Shown piece by piece: positions 52,497 through 61,385 of a stretch of 64,000 nucleotides of DNA. Source of the DNA: Mesorhizobium sp. B2-4-3 (lineage in GTDB: Bacteria > Pseudomonadota > Alphaproteobacteria > Rhizobiales > Rhizobiaceae); the NCBI RefSeq assembly GCF_006442815.1, contig NZ_VFVL01000002.1, positions 62,001 to 126,000 on the forward strand, in the 5' to 3' direction. How positions within the stretch are numbered: position 1 is the stretch's first letter; each line of letters starts with the position of its first letter. The notes beneath the pieces are model-generated. The model did not search any database. It was given only the letters and a program-made list of their open reading frames with translations, and was not told the DNA's origin. A program made the translations under genes and the position numbers.

Positions 52497-53141
52497 TCAG
52501 CAGTCGACCGGGGTTTCGGTGAGCGGCGGGATTTCCTGCTCCGACAGCGAGGCCATCATGAAGTTGCACATGCGCTTCACGTAAGTCTCGGGGTCGCCGA
52601 AAGGATAGAAGGGAAAGGTGATCAGCAACGAAATCGTGCCGTGGCCGACCGTCCACAGCATGGTGGCGATGGCGCGCGGATCGCCCTTGAGTTTGCCGGC
52701 CGCGACGCAGGCCTCGACGCGTTTGATCAGCACCTTCATGGCCGGATTGCCCTCTTCCATGTCCTCGTAGCTGCGTCCTTCGGGCAGCTTGGTCTTCTCG
52801 GTCATGAAGACGGTGCGGTATTCGTTGGGGTTGCCGAGCCCGAAGGCGGCATATTCGGTCATCACCGCCTTGAGCGCCTCGATCGGATCGTCGGCGGAAT
52901 GCTCCTCGATGCGCCGCGCGAGCGTCTCGAAGGCGTCCTCGGCGAGCGCGAAGAGGATGTCCTGCTTGTCGGCGAAATAGGAATAGACCGACATCGGCGC
53001 GTAGCCGACGCGCTTGGCCAGCTTGCGGATGGTCAGGCCCTCATAGCCCTCTTCCTGCACCAGCTTATGAGCCGCCGCGACCAGTTCGGAGCGAAGCTCC
53101 GCCTTCTGTTTTTCGCGGCGTTTCTGAACGCTCAGCGTCAA
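52497..53141 (-). CDS. TetR family transcriptional regulator
   Basis: A 214-aa repressor-type regulator. The helix-turn-helix is LTIRKLAKRVGYAPMSVYSYF near residues 36-57 (split by family positions), followed by an all-helical ligand domain of the WHG type. The start is TTG at 53141, with GCGGAAA before it. The gene lies between two composite repeats; the acyl-CoA cluster upstream is a plausible target since TetR regulators often control such genes, but this is inference. Confidence 0.88.
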   Translation of the reverse strand: MTLSVQKRREKQKAELRSELVAAAHKLVQEEGYEGLTIRKLAKRVGYAPMSVYSYFADKQDILFALAEDAFETLARRIEEHSADDPIEALKAVMTEYAAFGLGNPNEYRTVFMTEKTKLPEGRSYEDMEEGNPAMKVLIKRVEACVAAGKLKGDPRAIATMLWTVGHGTISLLITFPFYPFGDPETYVKRMCNFMMASLSEQEIPPLTETPVDC

Positions 53142-53174
53142 TTTCCGCTGCCTTTGTCGTTGGTTGCCTGACGA

Positions 53175-53202
53175 AATTATATACGCTGTACGGAAACGGA
53201 CA
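53175..53202 (-). promoter_or_regulatory. tetR promoter with spacer box
   Basis: Reading leftwards: -35 TTGTCC, a 16-bp spacer and a perfect -10 TATAAT, 34 bp before the start codon. The spacer contains the box shared with the promoter at 52250-52278. Confidence 0.6.
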
Positions 53203-53262
53203 AGAGAGCGTTCCGGTTCCGCAACGTCCGTTCAGGCTCTTTGGTTAACGCGATTTCGGAGG

Positions 53263-53390
53263 CTAGAGCGTTTCACCGTTTCACGGAAACGGCGAAACGC
53301 TCTATCTTTCTGTTTTACGCAATTCCGAACGAAAGGCTACGGCGAAGGCGCCGAGCCTGACCGATCACACTTTTCCTGGAATTGCTCTAG
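53263..53390. repeat. Composite type C plus type A repeat, copy 4
   Basis: A type C unit (CTAGAGCG...GCTCTA at 53263-53304) followed by a type A unit (53316-53386), ending in CTCTAG. It is the same two-part arrangement as at 52363-52486, at about 900 bp distance, so the tetR gene is framed by two copies in the same orientation. Confidence 0.85.
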
Positions 53391-53407
53391 CCGTCCCCCG
53401 GCATGGC

Positions 53408-54184
53408 TCAAATGGCGCCAATGCCGCCGTCGAGCGCCAGCGCATGACCGGTCATGAAGGAGTTGGCAGGGTCGGCAAGGAACAGGACGCCGGTGGTGAT
53501 CTCGTCGACCTCACCGACACGCTTCATCGGCACGCCGCGCGTGAGTTCGGCAAGCGCTTCGGCTTCGGGCGCTCCGGTGAAACGCACGAAGCCGTCGACC
53601 ATCGCCGTGCGGGTGTGGGCCGGGCAGACGGCGTTGATGCGTATTCCTTTGCTGGCATATTCCACGGCGGCCGAGCGCGTCAGTCCGACGACACCATGCT
53701 TGGCGGCGGCATAGACCGAAAGTTTCGGCGCGCCCGATAGACCGGCGACCGAGGCGATGTTGACGATTACGCCGCCCTTGCCGCTTTCCCTGAACTGCCG
53801 TTCCAACTGAGGAATCTGGTGTTTCATGGCATAGAAGACGCCGAGCAGGTCGACCTCGACCACGCGGCGCGCCTCTTCCGAAGTCACCTGCGGCAGGCGC
53901 ACGAAGGAGTGGACGATGCCGGCATTGTTGACGGCGACGTCGAGCCGGCCGAACTTTTGCACGGCAAGCTTCACCAGATCCTCCGAGAGCTTTTCGTCGG
54001 CAATGTTGCCGGCAAGGTGAGCGGTCTCGGCGTCGAGCGTCGCCGCAAAATCGCCGAGCGCCGCCTCGTCGAGATCGGAGAGCACCAGCCGCGCGCCTTC
54101 CGCCGCGAAGGCCTTTGCCGCGCCGCTGCCGAGGCCGCCCGTCGCGCCGGTGACCAGCACCGTCATCCCATCGAAACGGCCCAT
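53408..54184 (-). CDS. Short-chain dehydrogenase/reductase
   Basis: A 258-aa SDR. The cofactor motif TGATGGLG is near residue 13, NNAGIV near 88, the catalytic Ser in NIASVAG near 147 and YAAAKHG near 160. It likely oxidises a 3-hydroxyacyl-CoA or similar hydroxyl compound, given its position as last gene after MaoC and the kinase-like gene. It begins 3 bp after the kinase-like stop. Confidence 0.9.
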   Translation of the reverse strand: MGRFDGMTVLVTGATGGLGSGAAKAFAAEGARLVLSDLDEAALGDFAATLDAETAHLAGNIADEKLSEDLVKLAVQKFGRLDVAVNNAGIVHSFVRLPQVTSEEARRVVEVDLLGVFYAMKHQIPQLERQFRESGKGGVIVNIASVAGLSGAPKLSVYAAAKHGVVGLTRSAAVEYASKGIRINAVCPAHTRTAMVDGFVRFTGAPEAEALAELTRGVPMKRVGEVDEITTGVLFLADPANSFMTGHALALDGGIGAI

Positions 54185-54187
54185 CGC

Positions 54188-55240
54188 TCAGCTTTCCTTT
54201 CTTCGGTTCTTCCCGCCGACCAGCTCCGCCGCGAGTATCGCGATCAGCTTAACCGCTTGCCCGTAGGTTCTTGCCTTTTCCGGATTGGAGGCATTGCCGT
54301 CCAGCGCGCGGCGATAGACGCCCTGGCAGATCGCCGCCAGCCGGAAGAAGGAGAAGGCGAGGAAGAAGGTCCAGTTGTCGATCTTGTCGATGTCGCGCCG
54401 TTTGCAATAGGCTGCGACATAGGCCTCCTCGGACGGCAGGCCGGCAGCGGCGCGGTCAACGCCGTCAAGGCCGCGAAAGCCAGAGGCATGCGGCAGGCGC
54501 CATTGCATGCATTGATAGGCGAGGTCGGCGAAGGGGTGGCCGAGTGTCGACAGCTCCCAGTCGAGCAGCGCGATGACTTTCGGCGCATCGAGCGCGAACA
54601 TCATGTTGTCCAGCCGGTAGTCGCCATGGACAAGCGAAACGCGGCCGTCATCGGCGGGCATATGGGTTTCGAGCCACGCAATCAGCCTGTCGATATCCGC
54701 TATGATTTCGGTTTCGGAGGCCCGGTATTGGCCGGTCCAGCGCGCGAGCTGGCGCTCGAAATAGCTGCCGGGCCTGCCGAAATCGCCAAGGCCGACGGCG
54801 CCGACATCGACATCGTGCAGGGCGGCAAGCGTCGCGTTCATCGCATCGTAGATCACGGCACGCTCTTCATTGCCGGAAACGTCAGGCAGCGACGGATCCC
54901 AGAAGATGCGGCCGTCGAGATATTCCATGACGTAGAACATGCGGCCGGTCGGGGAGTCTTCGCCCGACAGATGCAGCATGCGCGGCACCGGCACAGCCGT
55001 GCCGGCAAGCGCCTGCATGACCCGGAATTCGCGGTCGACCTGATGCGCGGATTTCAGCAATTGTCCCGGCGGCTTGGCGCGCAGCACATAGCGGCCGCTG
55101 GCGGCGGTCAAAAGATAGGTCGGATTGGATTGCCCGGAATTGAATTTTTCAATGGCGGACAGGCCGATAAAACCCGGGATATGCGCCTCGAGATAGGGCG
55201 CAAGCGCCGCCTGGTCTATGGCACCGGCCTCGCCGCTCAT
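54188..55240 (-). CDS. APH-type phosphotransferase, ACAD10/11 kinase-domain-like
   Basis: A 350-aa aminoglycoside phosphotransferase-fold kinase. The catalytic loop is VHGDYRLDNMMF near residue 205 and the metal-binding DWE is in ALLDWELSTLGHPFADLAY near 225. The pattern YLLTAASGRYVLRAKPPG near 50 fits the acyl-CoA-linked group typified by the kinase half of ACAD10/11 rather than antibiotic-resistance enzymes. ATG at 55240 gives a 4-bp overlap with MaoC. It probably phosphorylates a 4-hydroxyacyl-CoA. Confidence 0.85.
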   Translation of the reverse strand: MSGEAGAIDQAALAPYLEAHIPGFIGLSAIEKFNSGQSNPTYLLTAASGRYVLRAKPPGQLLKSAHQVDREFRVMQALAGTAVPVPRMLHLSGEDSPTGRMFYVMEYLDGRIFWDPSLPDVSGNEERAVIYDAMNATLAALHDVDVGAVGLGDFGRPGSYFERQLARWTGQYRASETEIIADIDRLIAWLETHMPADDGRVSLVHGDYRLDNMMFALDAPKVIALLDWELSTLGHPFADLAYQCMQWRLPHASGFRGLDGVDRAAAGLPSEEAYVAAYCKRRDIDKIDNWTFFLAFSFFRLAAICQGVYRRALDGNASNPEKARTYGQAVKLIAILAAELVGGKNRRKES

Positions 55241-55716
55241 GCGTTCTCGGGCTGGCGCTCGATCAGCGTCAAGGTCAGCCAACGCGCCGTCAGCGCCGGC
55301 TTCTTCGAGCCTTCGATCTCGATGGTCACATCATGCGCCGTCTGCACCCAGCCGGACGGCCGCACCTTGACGTCCGCCAGCACGAAGCGGGTGCGGATGC
55401 GCGAGCCCGTCTTCACCGGCGCCAGGAAACGCAGCGTGTCGAAGCCGTGGTTGACGCCCATCTTGGTGTTTTCGATCGGCGGCATGGTCTCGAAGGTCAT
55501 CGCCGACAAAAGCGACAGCGACAGGAAACCATGCGCGATGGTGCCGCCGAAGGGCGTTTCGCGCTCGGCGCGCTCCGGATCGCAATGGATGAACTGGTGG
55601 TCGTCGGTCGCATCGGCGAACTGGTCGATCATGCGCTGCGTCACCGTCCGCCAGGGCGAGACGCCGACCTCCTTGCCAACGCTTGCCACAAGCGTATCGA
55701 GACTGATCGGTTCCAC
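55237..55716 (-). CDS. MaoC-like (R)-specific enoyl-CoA hydratase
   Basis: A 159-aa hot-dog fold protein of the MaoC family. The catalytic Asp/His motif is in FADATDDHQFIHCDPERA near residue 32, followed by FGGTIAHGFLSLSLL. It hydrates enoyl-CoA or performs the reverse. It overlaps the kinase-like gene by 4 bp, so hydration and phosphoryl transfer are co-expressed. Confidence 0.9.
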   Translation of the reverse strand: MEPISLDTLVASVGKEVGVSPWRTVTQRMIDQFADATDDHQFIHCDPERAERETPFGGTIAHGFLSLSLLSAMTFETMPPIENTKMGVNHGFDTLRFLAPVKTGSRIRTRFVLADVKVRPSGWVQTAHDVTIEIEGSKKPALTARWLTLTLIERQPENA

Positions 55717-55807
55717 GCTGATGTCCTCCGCACCCCGCCCGGATTACGATTCCTCGAACCGGACACCTTATTCCTTGAACCCCGCCCGATTCCTTGAAGC
55801 GGGCGCC

Positions 55808-56623
55808 TTATTCTTTGAACAAAGTCATTCCATGCTGCACCGACTGGCCGCCGTCGATCGGCAGGATGGCGCCGGTGACATAGCTGCCGGCTCGGCTGCA
55901 CAAATAAAGCGTTGCGCCGGCAATGTCATCCGCCACGCCGATGCGGCCGAGCGGAACATGGTTACCAACATGTTTCGCCTGCTCCTCGGTCGCGGTGGCA
56001 AACGCCGTCATGCGGCTCTGGAAAGGACCAGGCGCAAAAGCGTTGACGGTGATGCGGCGGGCCGCGAACTCGATCGCCAGCGTGCGCGTCAAATGATGCA
56101 CCGCCGCTTTCGAGGCCGCATAGGAATAGGCGTCGTCGGCCAGCGGCTGGGTGCCCATCACCGAGCCGAGATTGATGACGCGGGCAGGATCCTCGTCGCT
56201 CGCGGCTGCACCGAGCAACGGCATGAGCTCCCGCGTCAGGTGGAAGACGGCGGTGACGTTGACGCCGAACACCTTGGCCCAGGCATGGTAAGGGAAATCC
56301 TGCAGCGGCGCGCCCCAGGATATGCCGGCATTGTTGACCAGGATGTGCAGGCGTTCCGTGCGCGCCTTGACCTCGGCGACCAAAGCGGCGATGCCCGCTT
56401 CGCTGGACACGTCGCCGGCAAAGCCCTCGGCATGGCCGGAGCCGCCGAGCGCGTTCAATTCGTTGGCGACTTTCGCGCAATCCTCGCCCTTGCGCGAGAC
56501 GATCATCACATGAGCGCCGGCGCGTACCAGTCCGGTCGCCACCATGCGGCCGATGCCGGTCGCAGCACCCGTCACCAGCGCGGTCTTGCCGGCGACCGAG
56601 AACAGCTTGTCCAGATAGCTCAT
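55808..56623 (-). CDS. Short-chain dehydrogenase/reductase
   Basis: A 271-aa SDR. TGAATGIG near residue 19 binds the cofactor, NNAGISWG lies near 98, the catalytic Ser in NLGSVMG near 152 and YAASKAAVHHL near 166. ATG at 56623 is chosen because GGAG precedes it. It is the first gene of the leftward acyl-CoA operon, divergent from the dehydrogenase, and separated from MaoC by 91 bp that hold short repeats of GATTCCTTGAA type but no gene. Confidence 0.88.
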   Translation of the reverse strand: MSYLDKLFSVAGKTALVTGAATGIGRMVATGLVRAGAHVMIVSRKGEDCAKVANELNALGGSGHAEGFAGDVSSEAGIAALVAEVKARTERLHILVNNAGISWGAPLQDFPYHAWAKVFGVNVTAVFHLTRELMPLLGAAASDEDPARVINLGSVMGTQPLADDAYSYAASKAAVHHLTRTLAIEFAARRITVNAFAPGPFQSRMTAFATATEEQAKHVGNHVPLGRIGVADDIAGATLYLCSRAGSYVTGAILPIDGGQSVQHGMTLFKE

Positions 56624-56673
56624 CGTGTTTCTCCGCATCCTGCCCGGCAGGGGGACTCGCCCAAGGACTCGCG

Positions 56674-56698
56674 TTGACAAGGCTAACCGAAGTACGGT
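56674..56698. promoter_or_regulatory. Divergent promoter region with candidate operator
   Basis: A TTGACA hexamer at 56674 and a near-palindrome ACCGAAGTACGGT at 56686-56698 lie in the 121-bp gap between the divergent SDR and acyl-CoA dehydrogenase genes. No good -10 follows, so only the location is firm. Confidence 0.3.
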
Positions 56699-56744
56699 CA
56701 TCCTTGCCACGGGTAAAGATTTATCTTTGGAAAGGCCGGAAGCG

Positions 56745-57986
56745 ATGACGGACATGAATCTCGGCATGACCGAGCGGCTGAAGCCGATCCACCAGCGCGT
56801 GACGGCGATGGTGCGCGACGAGATCGCGCCGCTCGGCGAAGAATTTCTCGCCGAGATCGGCAAGGGCGGCGACCGCTGGTCGTATACGGCCAGGCAGACG
56901 GAAATCCTCGAAGGCTTGAAGAAGACAGCGCGCGAGCGCGGCCTGTGGAATTTCTGGCTGACCGATTCGAGGCGCGGCTACGGTCTTTCCACCGTCGAAT
57001 ATGCTTACCTCGCGGAAGAGATGGGCAAGGCGCATCTCGGCGCCGAGACCTTCAATTGCTCGGCGCCCGACACCGGCAACATGGAAGTGCTGGAGCGTTA
57101 CGGCTCGCAAGGGCACAAGCGGGACTGGCTGGAGCCGCTGCTCGAGGGCAAGATTCGTTCGGCCTATCTGATGACCGAGCCTGACGTCGCCTCTTCGGAC
57201 GCGACCAACATTTCGATGCGCTGCGAGCGGCAGGGCGACGACTATGTGCTGAACGGCGAGAAATGGTGGGCTTCCGGCGCGGGCGATCCGCGCTGCGCCA
57301 TCTATATCGTCATGGTCAGGACCGGATCGGACGAAGAGCCGCAGCATCGCCGGCATTCGATGATCCTGGTGCCTTCCGACAGCAAGGGCATCGTCAGGCT
57401 GCGGCCCATGCAGGTCTATGGCGACGATGACGCCCCGCACGGCCATATGCATCTGCGGTTCGAGAATGTGCGGGTGCCGGCGGCGAACCTGATCCTCGGC
57501 GAGGGCAGGGGTTTCGAGATCGCGCAGGGGCGGCTGGGGCCTGGCCGCATCCATCACTGCATGCGCGCCATCGGCCAGGCCGAGATGGCGCTGGAGATGC
57601 TGTGTCAGCGTTCGGTGCGGCGCGAGGCCTTCGGCCAGTCGCTGGCCAAGCTCGGCGCGAATTTCGACATCATCGCCGAATGCCGGATGGAGATCGAGAT
57701 GGCGCGGCTGCTCTGCCTCAAGGCAGCCTGGATGATCGATCAGGGCGACGCTCGCGCGGCCGCGCCCTGGATCAGCCAGATCAAGGTGGTGGCGCCGCGC
57801 GTCGCGCTGAAAGTCACGGACGAGGCGGTGCAGATGTTCGGCGCGCAAGGCATCAGTCAGGATACCCCGCTCGCACGCTCCTGGACGCATCTGAGGACGC
57901 TGCGGCTGGCCGACGGGCCGGACGCGGTGCACCGGCGGCAGGTGGCGCGCACGGAACTCAGGAAATACACGCAAGAGAAGGTCTGA
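56745..57986 (+). CDS. Acyl-CoA dehydrogenase, ACAD10/11-like
   Basis: A 413-aa FAD-dependent dehydrogenase. APDTGNMEVLERYGS near residue 105, MTEPDVASSDATNI near 145, GEKWWASGAGDP near 172 and GPGRIHHCMRAIGQ near 266 are the pattern of the dehydrogenase half of ACAD10/11. In that group the enzyme can eliminate phosphate from 4-phosphoacyl-CoA. ATG at 56745 is preferred over longer frames because of its ribosome site and the family start. It is divergent from the operon that carries the matching kinase-like gene. Confidence 0.9.
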   Translation: MTDMNLGMTERLKPIHQRVTAMVRDEIAPLGEEFLAEIGKGGDRWSYTARQTEILEGLKKTARERGLWNFWLTDSRRGYGLSTVEYAYLAEEMGKAHLGAETFNCSAPDTGNMEVLERYGSQGHKRDWLEPLLEGKIRSAYLMTEPDVASSDATNISMRCERQGDDYVLNGEKWWASGAGDPRCAIYIVMVRTGSDEEPQHRRHSMILVPSDSKGIVRLRPMQVYGDDDAPHGHMHLRFENVRVPAANLILGEGRGFEIAQGRLGPGRIHHCMRAIGQAEMALEMLCQRSVRREAFGQSLAKLGANFDIIAECRMEIEMARLLCLKAAWMIDQGDARAAAPWISQIKVVAPRVALKVTDEAVQMFGAQGISQDTPLARSWTHLRTLRLADGPDAVHRRQVARTELRKYTQEKV

Positions 57987-57991
57987 CAGCC

Positions 57992-59029
57992 ATGACGCTT
58001 CCATCGCAAATGCAGGGGTTGCTGCTTGTCGGCGACGGTTACACCAGGGCGCCTTCGGCGGCCGCGCTGGAGGCGATGGAGCCTTATCTCCAGCCCGGCA
58101 GCGTCGCCGTGCCCGCGCCCGGTCCGTCGCAAGCGCTGATCAAGGTCAGCCTCGCCTCGATCAACCCGTCCGACATCGCCTTCATCAAGGGCCAGTACGG
58201 CCAGCCGCGGGTCAAGGGCCGGCCGGCGGGTTTCGAAGGCGTCGGCATCGTCGTCGCAACGGGCGATGATCCCTATGCAAGGAGCCTCGCAGGGAAACGC
58301 GTCGCCTTCGCCACCGGCGTGTCGAACTGGGGTGCCTGGGCGGATTATGCGGTTGCCGAGGCCGCGTCCTGCATTCCGCTCCTCGACACCGTGCGTGACG
58401 AGGACGGCGCCGCGATGATCGTCAATCCGCTGACGGCCTTGGCCATGTTCGACATCGTCAAGCAAGAGGGCGAAAAATCCTTCATCATGACCGCAGGCGC
58501 CAGCCAGCTTTGCAAGCTGATCATCGGGTTGGCGAAGGAGGAAGGTTTCCGGCCGATCGTCACCGTGCGCCGCGACGAGCAGATCCCGCCGCTGAAGGAA
58601 CTCGGCGCCGCCCATGTGCTCAACGAGAAGGCGGCGGATTTCGAGGCTGCGTTGCGTGAGGCGACGAAGGCCGAGCAGCCGCGCATTTTCCTCGACGCCG
58701 TCACCGGGCCGCTGGCTTCCACCATTTTCAACGCCATGCCGAAACGTGCGCGCTGGATCGTCTATGGAAGGCTCGACGCCGAGCCGACGGTGATCCGCGA
58801 GCCCGGCCAACTGATCTTCCAGCACAAGCGTGTCGAAGGTTTCTGGCTGGCCGAATGGATGCGCCAGTTCCGCGACAGGCTGGGCCCGGCGGTGCTGGAA
58901 GCGCAAAAGCGCTTTTCCGACGGACGCTGGTCGACCGACGTCACGGCGGTGGTACCGCTGGACGAAGCGATGGCGCGGCTGCCGGCCGAGCTCGCCAAGC
59001 CCAACGGAAAGGTGTTCATCAAACCGTAA
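57992..59029 (+). CDS. Zinc-independent MDR dehydrogenase/reductase (quinone oxidoreductase-like)
   Basis: A 345-aa medium-chain reductase. The N-terminal GroES-like domain has SLASINPSDIAFIKGQYG near residue 50; the nucleotide domain carries MTAGASQLCKLIIGLAKEEG near 165. The zinc ligands of alcohol dehydrogenases are missing, so a quinone or enoyl reductase role is likely. It starts 5 bp after the acyl-CoA dehydrogenase and should be co-expressed with it. Confidence 0.88.
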   Translation: MTLPSQMQGLLLVGDGYTRAPSAAALEAMEPYLQPGSVAVPAPGPSQALIKVSLASINPSDIAFIKGQYGQPRVKGRPAGFEGVGIVVATGDDPYARSLAGKRVAFATGVSNWGAWADYAVAEAASCIPLLDTVRDEDGAAMIVNPLTALAMFDIVKQEGEKSFIMTAGASQLCKLIIGLAKEEGFRPIVTVRRDEQIPPLKELGAAHVLNEKAADFEAALREATKAEQPRIFLDAVTGPLASTIFNAMPKRARWIVYGRLDAEPTVIREPGQLIFQHKRVEGFWLAEWMRQFRDRLGPAVLEAQKRFSDGRWSTDVTAVVPLDEAMARLPAELAKPNGKVFIKP

Positions 59030-59257
59030 GCACCCCCGGACGCCGATCGCAGCTGTTCAGACCACGGCCAACGCCTTGAACACAAAGCTGTGATCGACAA
59101 GGTGGCGGCGGAAAAACGCCGCTGTTGCGCCGTCCTTTGCCCCGCGCCGGTAACGGTCACGCTCGTATGTTCTATTTCATTTCGATGTGATATCTCGCCG
59201 GCGCTGAAGGCCAGGCGGCGATGGGAAAGCCATCCTGGTCGGAACGCGGGGTGCGCT

Positions 59258-60424
59258 ATGACGGTAACCAAGCCGGTTTTCGACCGTTTGGGGTTTTGGC
59301 TGTGGGTCGGGTCGTTTCTGATTGTGCTTGGCCTGGCGCTATGGTCGCCCGATACGCGTTCGGTGGTCTATATCTACAGATATGGCAGCGAAGCTTTCCT
59401 GAACCGTGAGCCGCTGTATCACGTCCAGGACGCGATGGGGTATCTCTACGCGCCCGCCTTCGCCGCCCTCTATGTTCCCCTGCTGAAGCTCGGGCCCTAT
59501 CTGGGCAATATCTTGTGGCACATGCTGGGCTTTTCGGTGCTGACCTTTGCCGCGATGCGTCAGGTGCGCAAGATCGACGGCCAGGAGCGGACATGGCTGC
59601 TGTCCTTCGGCCTGTTCGTCGCCTTGCCGATGGCGCTGGCGGCGCTTCGCAACGGCCAGGCGACGATCCTGCTCACTGGGGCGTGCTGGTTTCTCACGCT
59701 TTCGGCACTCGACGGGCGCCGGGCTGAAAGCTTCTTCTGGGCAACGCTTGCGGTCATAGCCAAGCCCACGGCGATCATCATGCTGCTTCTGGTGGGAGCG
59801 CTGCGTCCCAGGCTGATACCGGTGTTGGTGCTGGCGGTGCTCGTCGTGCTCGCCATCCCCTATGGTTTTGCGTCGACCGACTACATCAACGCCCAGTACC
59901 ACGATTTCTTCCGCATGCTGACGTCGATGACGGTCGACCCAACTGGCCCCTTCGTTCCGGCCGACTTCACGGCGCCTTTCACACGGTTTGGGATGCCGCT
60001 GTCCGAAGCCGAGGCGACGACCGTGCGCGTCGTCGCGGGGTTGCTTACGCTTTGGGCGGTGCTCCAGTTGGACCGCAGGCTGGACTCCAACATCGGCGGG
60101 CTGGCCATATTCCTCGTTGCGGCGTTCTACATGTGCGTCTTCAATCCGCGGGTCGAGCAGAACACCTATGCCATGGTTGCGGTGCCGGCCGGTCTCTCCA
60201 TCGCCCTGCTGTCGCAGGAGAAGGGGGCCGGGATCATGCGCTGGTTTTTGGCAACGCTCCTCTTCGTCACCGGGCTGACCAGTGTCGATCCGCGACTGCA
60301 CGATTTCTTCCACCTATGGTTCTGGCCAATCAGCATCACCGTAATTGGCTGCGCGCTCATCGGCTGGTTCTGGACGCAAGGCAGACAGAAGGTGCCTGCC
60401 GCCGGAGCTGTCGCGCATGGCTGA
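59258..60424 (+). CDS. GT87/DUF2029-type membrane glycosyltransferase
   Basis: A 388-aa integral membrane protein with about ten hydrophobic segments. An extracytoplasmic loop after the first helix has YGSEAFLNREPLYHV followed by YLYAPAFAAL, as in GT-C polyprenol-phosphate-sugar transferases of the DUF2029/GT87 family. It would move a sugar from a lipid carrier to an envelope acceptor. ATG at 59258 is chosen since upstream frame has no family features. It overlaps the GT2 gene by 8 bp. Confidence 0.82.
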   Translation: MTVTKPVFDRLGFWLWVGSFLIVLGLALWSPDTRSVVYIYRYGSEAFLNREPLYHVQDAMGYLYAPAFAALYVPLLKLGPYLGNILWHMLGFSVLTFAAMRQVRKIDGQERTWLLSFGLFVALPMALAALRNGQATILLTGACWFLTLSALDGRRAESFFWATLAVIAKPTAIIMLLLVGALRPRLIPVLVLAVLVVLAIPYGFASTDYINAQYHDFFRMLTSMTVDPTGPFVPADFTAPFTRFGMPLSEAEATTVRVVAGLLTLWAVLQLDRRLDSNIGGLAIFLVAAFYMCVFNPRVEQNTYAMVAVPAGLSIALLSQEKGAGIMRWFLATLLFVTGLTSVDPRLHDFFHLWFWPISITVIGCALIGWFWTQGRQKVPAAGAVAHG

Positions 60425-61385
60425 GATGCTCGACATCATCGCGCCGTTCTTCAACGAGGCCGAATCCGCCATTGCGTTTGTCGGGCTGCTCGACAGGCTG
60501 GAAGTGGCCGTGGCCGAGCGCTTCGGCATGACCGTCCGCAAGATACTCGTCGACGACGGCAGCCGCGACGGCAGCGCCGAGACATTCGCGGCGGCGTTGT
60601 CGGGCTCGTGGGAGATCGTGCGGCTCAGCCGCAATTTCGGCAAGGAAGCGGCGGTGCTCGCCGGCCTTGATCATTCCCGTGGCGACATGGTGCTGATCAT
60701 GGACTCCGACCTCCAGCATTCCGTGGATATCAGCCTGAGGATGATCGGCGAGCTGGTCGAGAATCCGGAGATCGATGTCGTCTACGCGCAGAACGACCGG
60801 CGCGAGGGGAGCTGGCGGCGCAGCCAGCTGGCGCGGCTCTTCTACAAGCTGATCAACAGCAGCCAGCGCTTCGATATTCCCGAGAATGCCGGGGACTTCC
60901 GCGTCATGCGCGGCGTGGTGGCGCGAGCCTTGACCAGCGTGCGCGACAAGCGCCGTTTCAACAAGGGCCTGTTCGCCTGGGCCGGCTTCCGCCAGAAGGC
61001 GGTACTCTACTCGCCGGAGAACCGCGCCGGCGGCACGTCGAAATGGACAAGGTTCAACCTGATCGCGTTCTCCCTGGAAGGGTTCACCTCGTTTTCCGTG
61101 ATCCCTTTGCGCGTCATCAGCCTCATCGGATTGCTGGCGGCATTTGCCAGCCTCGCCTATGGCGTGAAGGTGCTCTTCGAGGTGCTGTTCTACGGCATCG
61201 CCGTGCCTGGCTACCCAAGCATCATGGTCGCCGTCGTGTTGCTGGGCGGCCTCAATCTGGCGCTGCTCGGCCTGATCGGCGAGTATGTCTGGGTCACGCT
61301 CAGCGAAAGCAAGGACCGCCCCGTCTACATCGTGCGCGATGTCCTGCACGGCAATGCCGCCGAGCAGGTTGCCGCCGACAAATGA
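60417..61385 (+). CDS. GT2 polyprenyl-phosphate sugar transferase
   Basis: A 322-aa family 2 glycosyltransferase of the GtrB/DPM1-like membrane class. APFFNEAESA near residue 9, LVDDGSRDGSAE near 42 and IMDSDLQHS near 90 bind nucleotide sugar and metal; two C-terminal membrane segments follow from about 230. These enzymes link a sugar to undecaprenyl phosphate on the inner face. It overlaps both neighbours, placing it centrally in the four-gene operon. Confidence 0.9.
   Translation: MAEMLDIIAPFFNEAESAIAFVGLLDRLEVAVAERFGMTVRKILVDDGSRDGSAETFAAALSGSWEIVRLSRNFGKEAAVLAGLDHSRGDMVLIMDSDLQHSVDISLRMIGELVENPEIDVVYAQNDRREGSWRRSQLARLFYKLINSSQRFDIPENAGDFRVMRGVVARALTSVRDKRRFNKGLFAWAGFRQKAVLYSPENRAGGTSKWTRFNLIAFSLEGFTSFSVIPLRVISLIGLLAAFASLAYGVKVLFEVLFYGIAVPGYPSIMVAVVLLGGLNLALLGLIGEYVWVTLSESKDRPVYIVRDVLHGNAAEQVAADK

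Noticed and set aside
53819..56677. A 952-codon open frame on the + strand
   Set aside because: It is antisense to an SDR, the kinase-like gene, MaoC and a second SDR, all with clear family motifs. Long antisense frames are normal in GC-rich DNA with strong codon bias.
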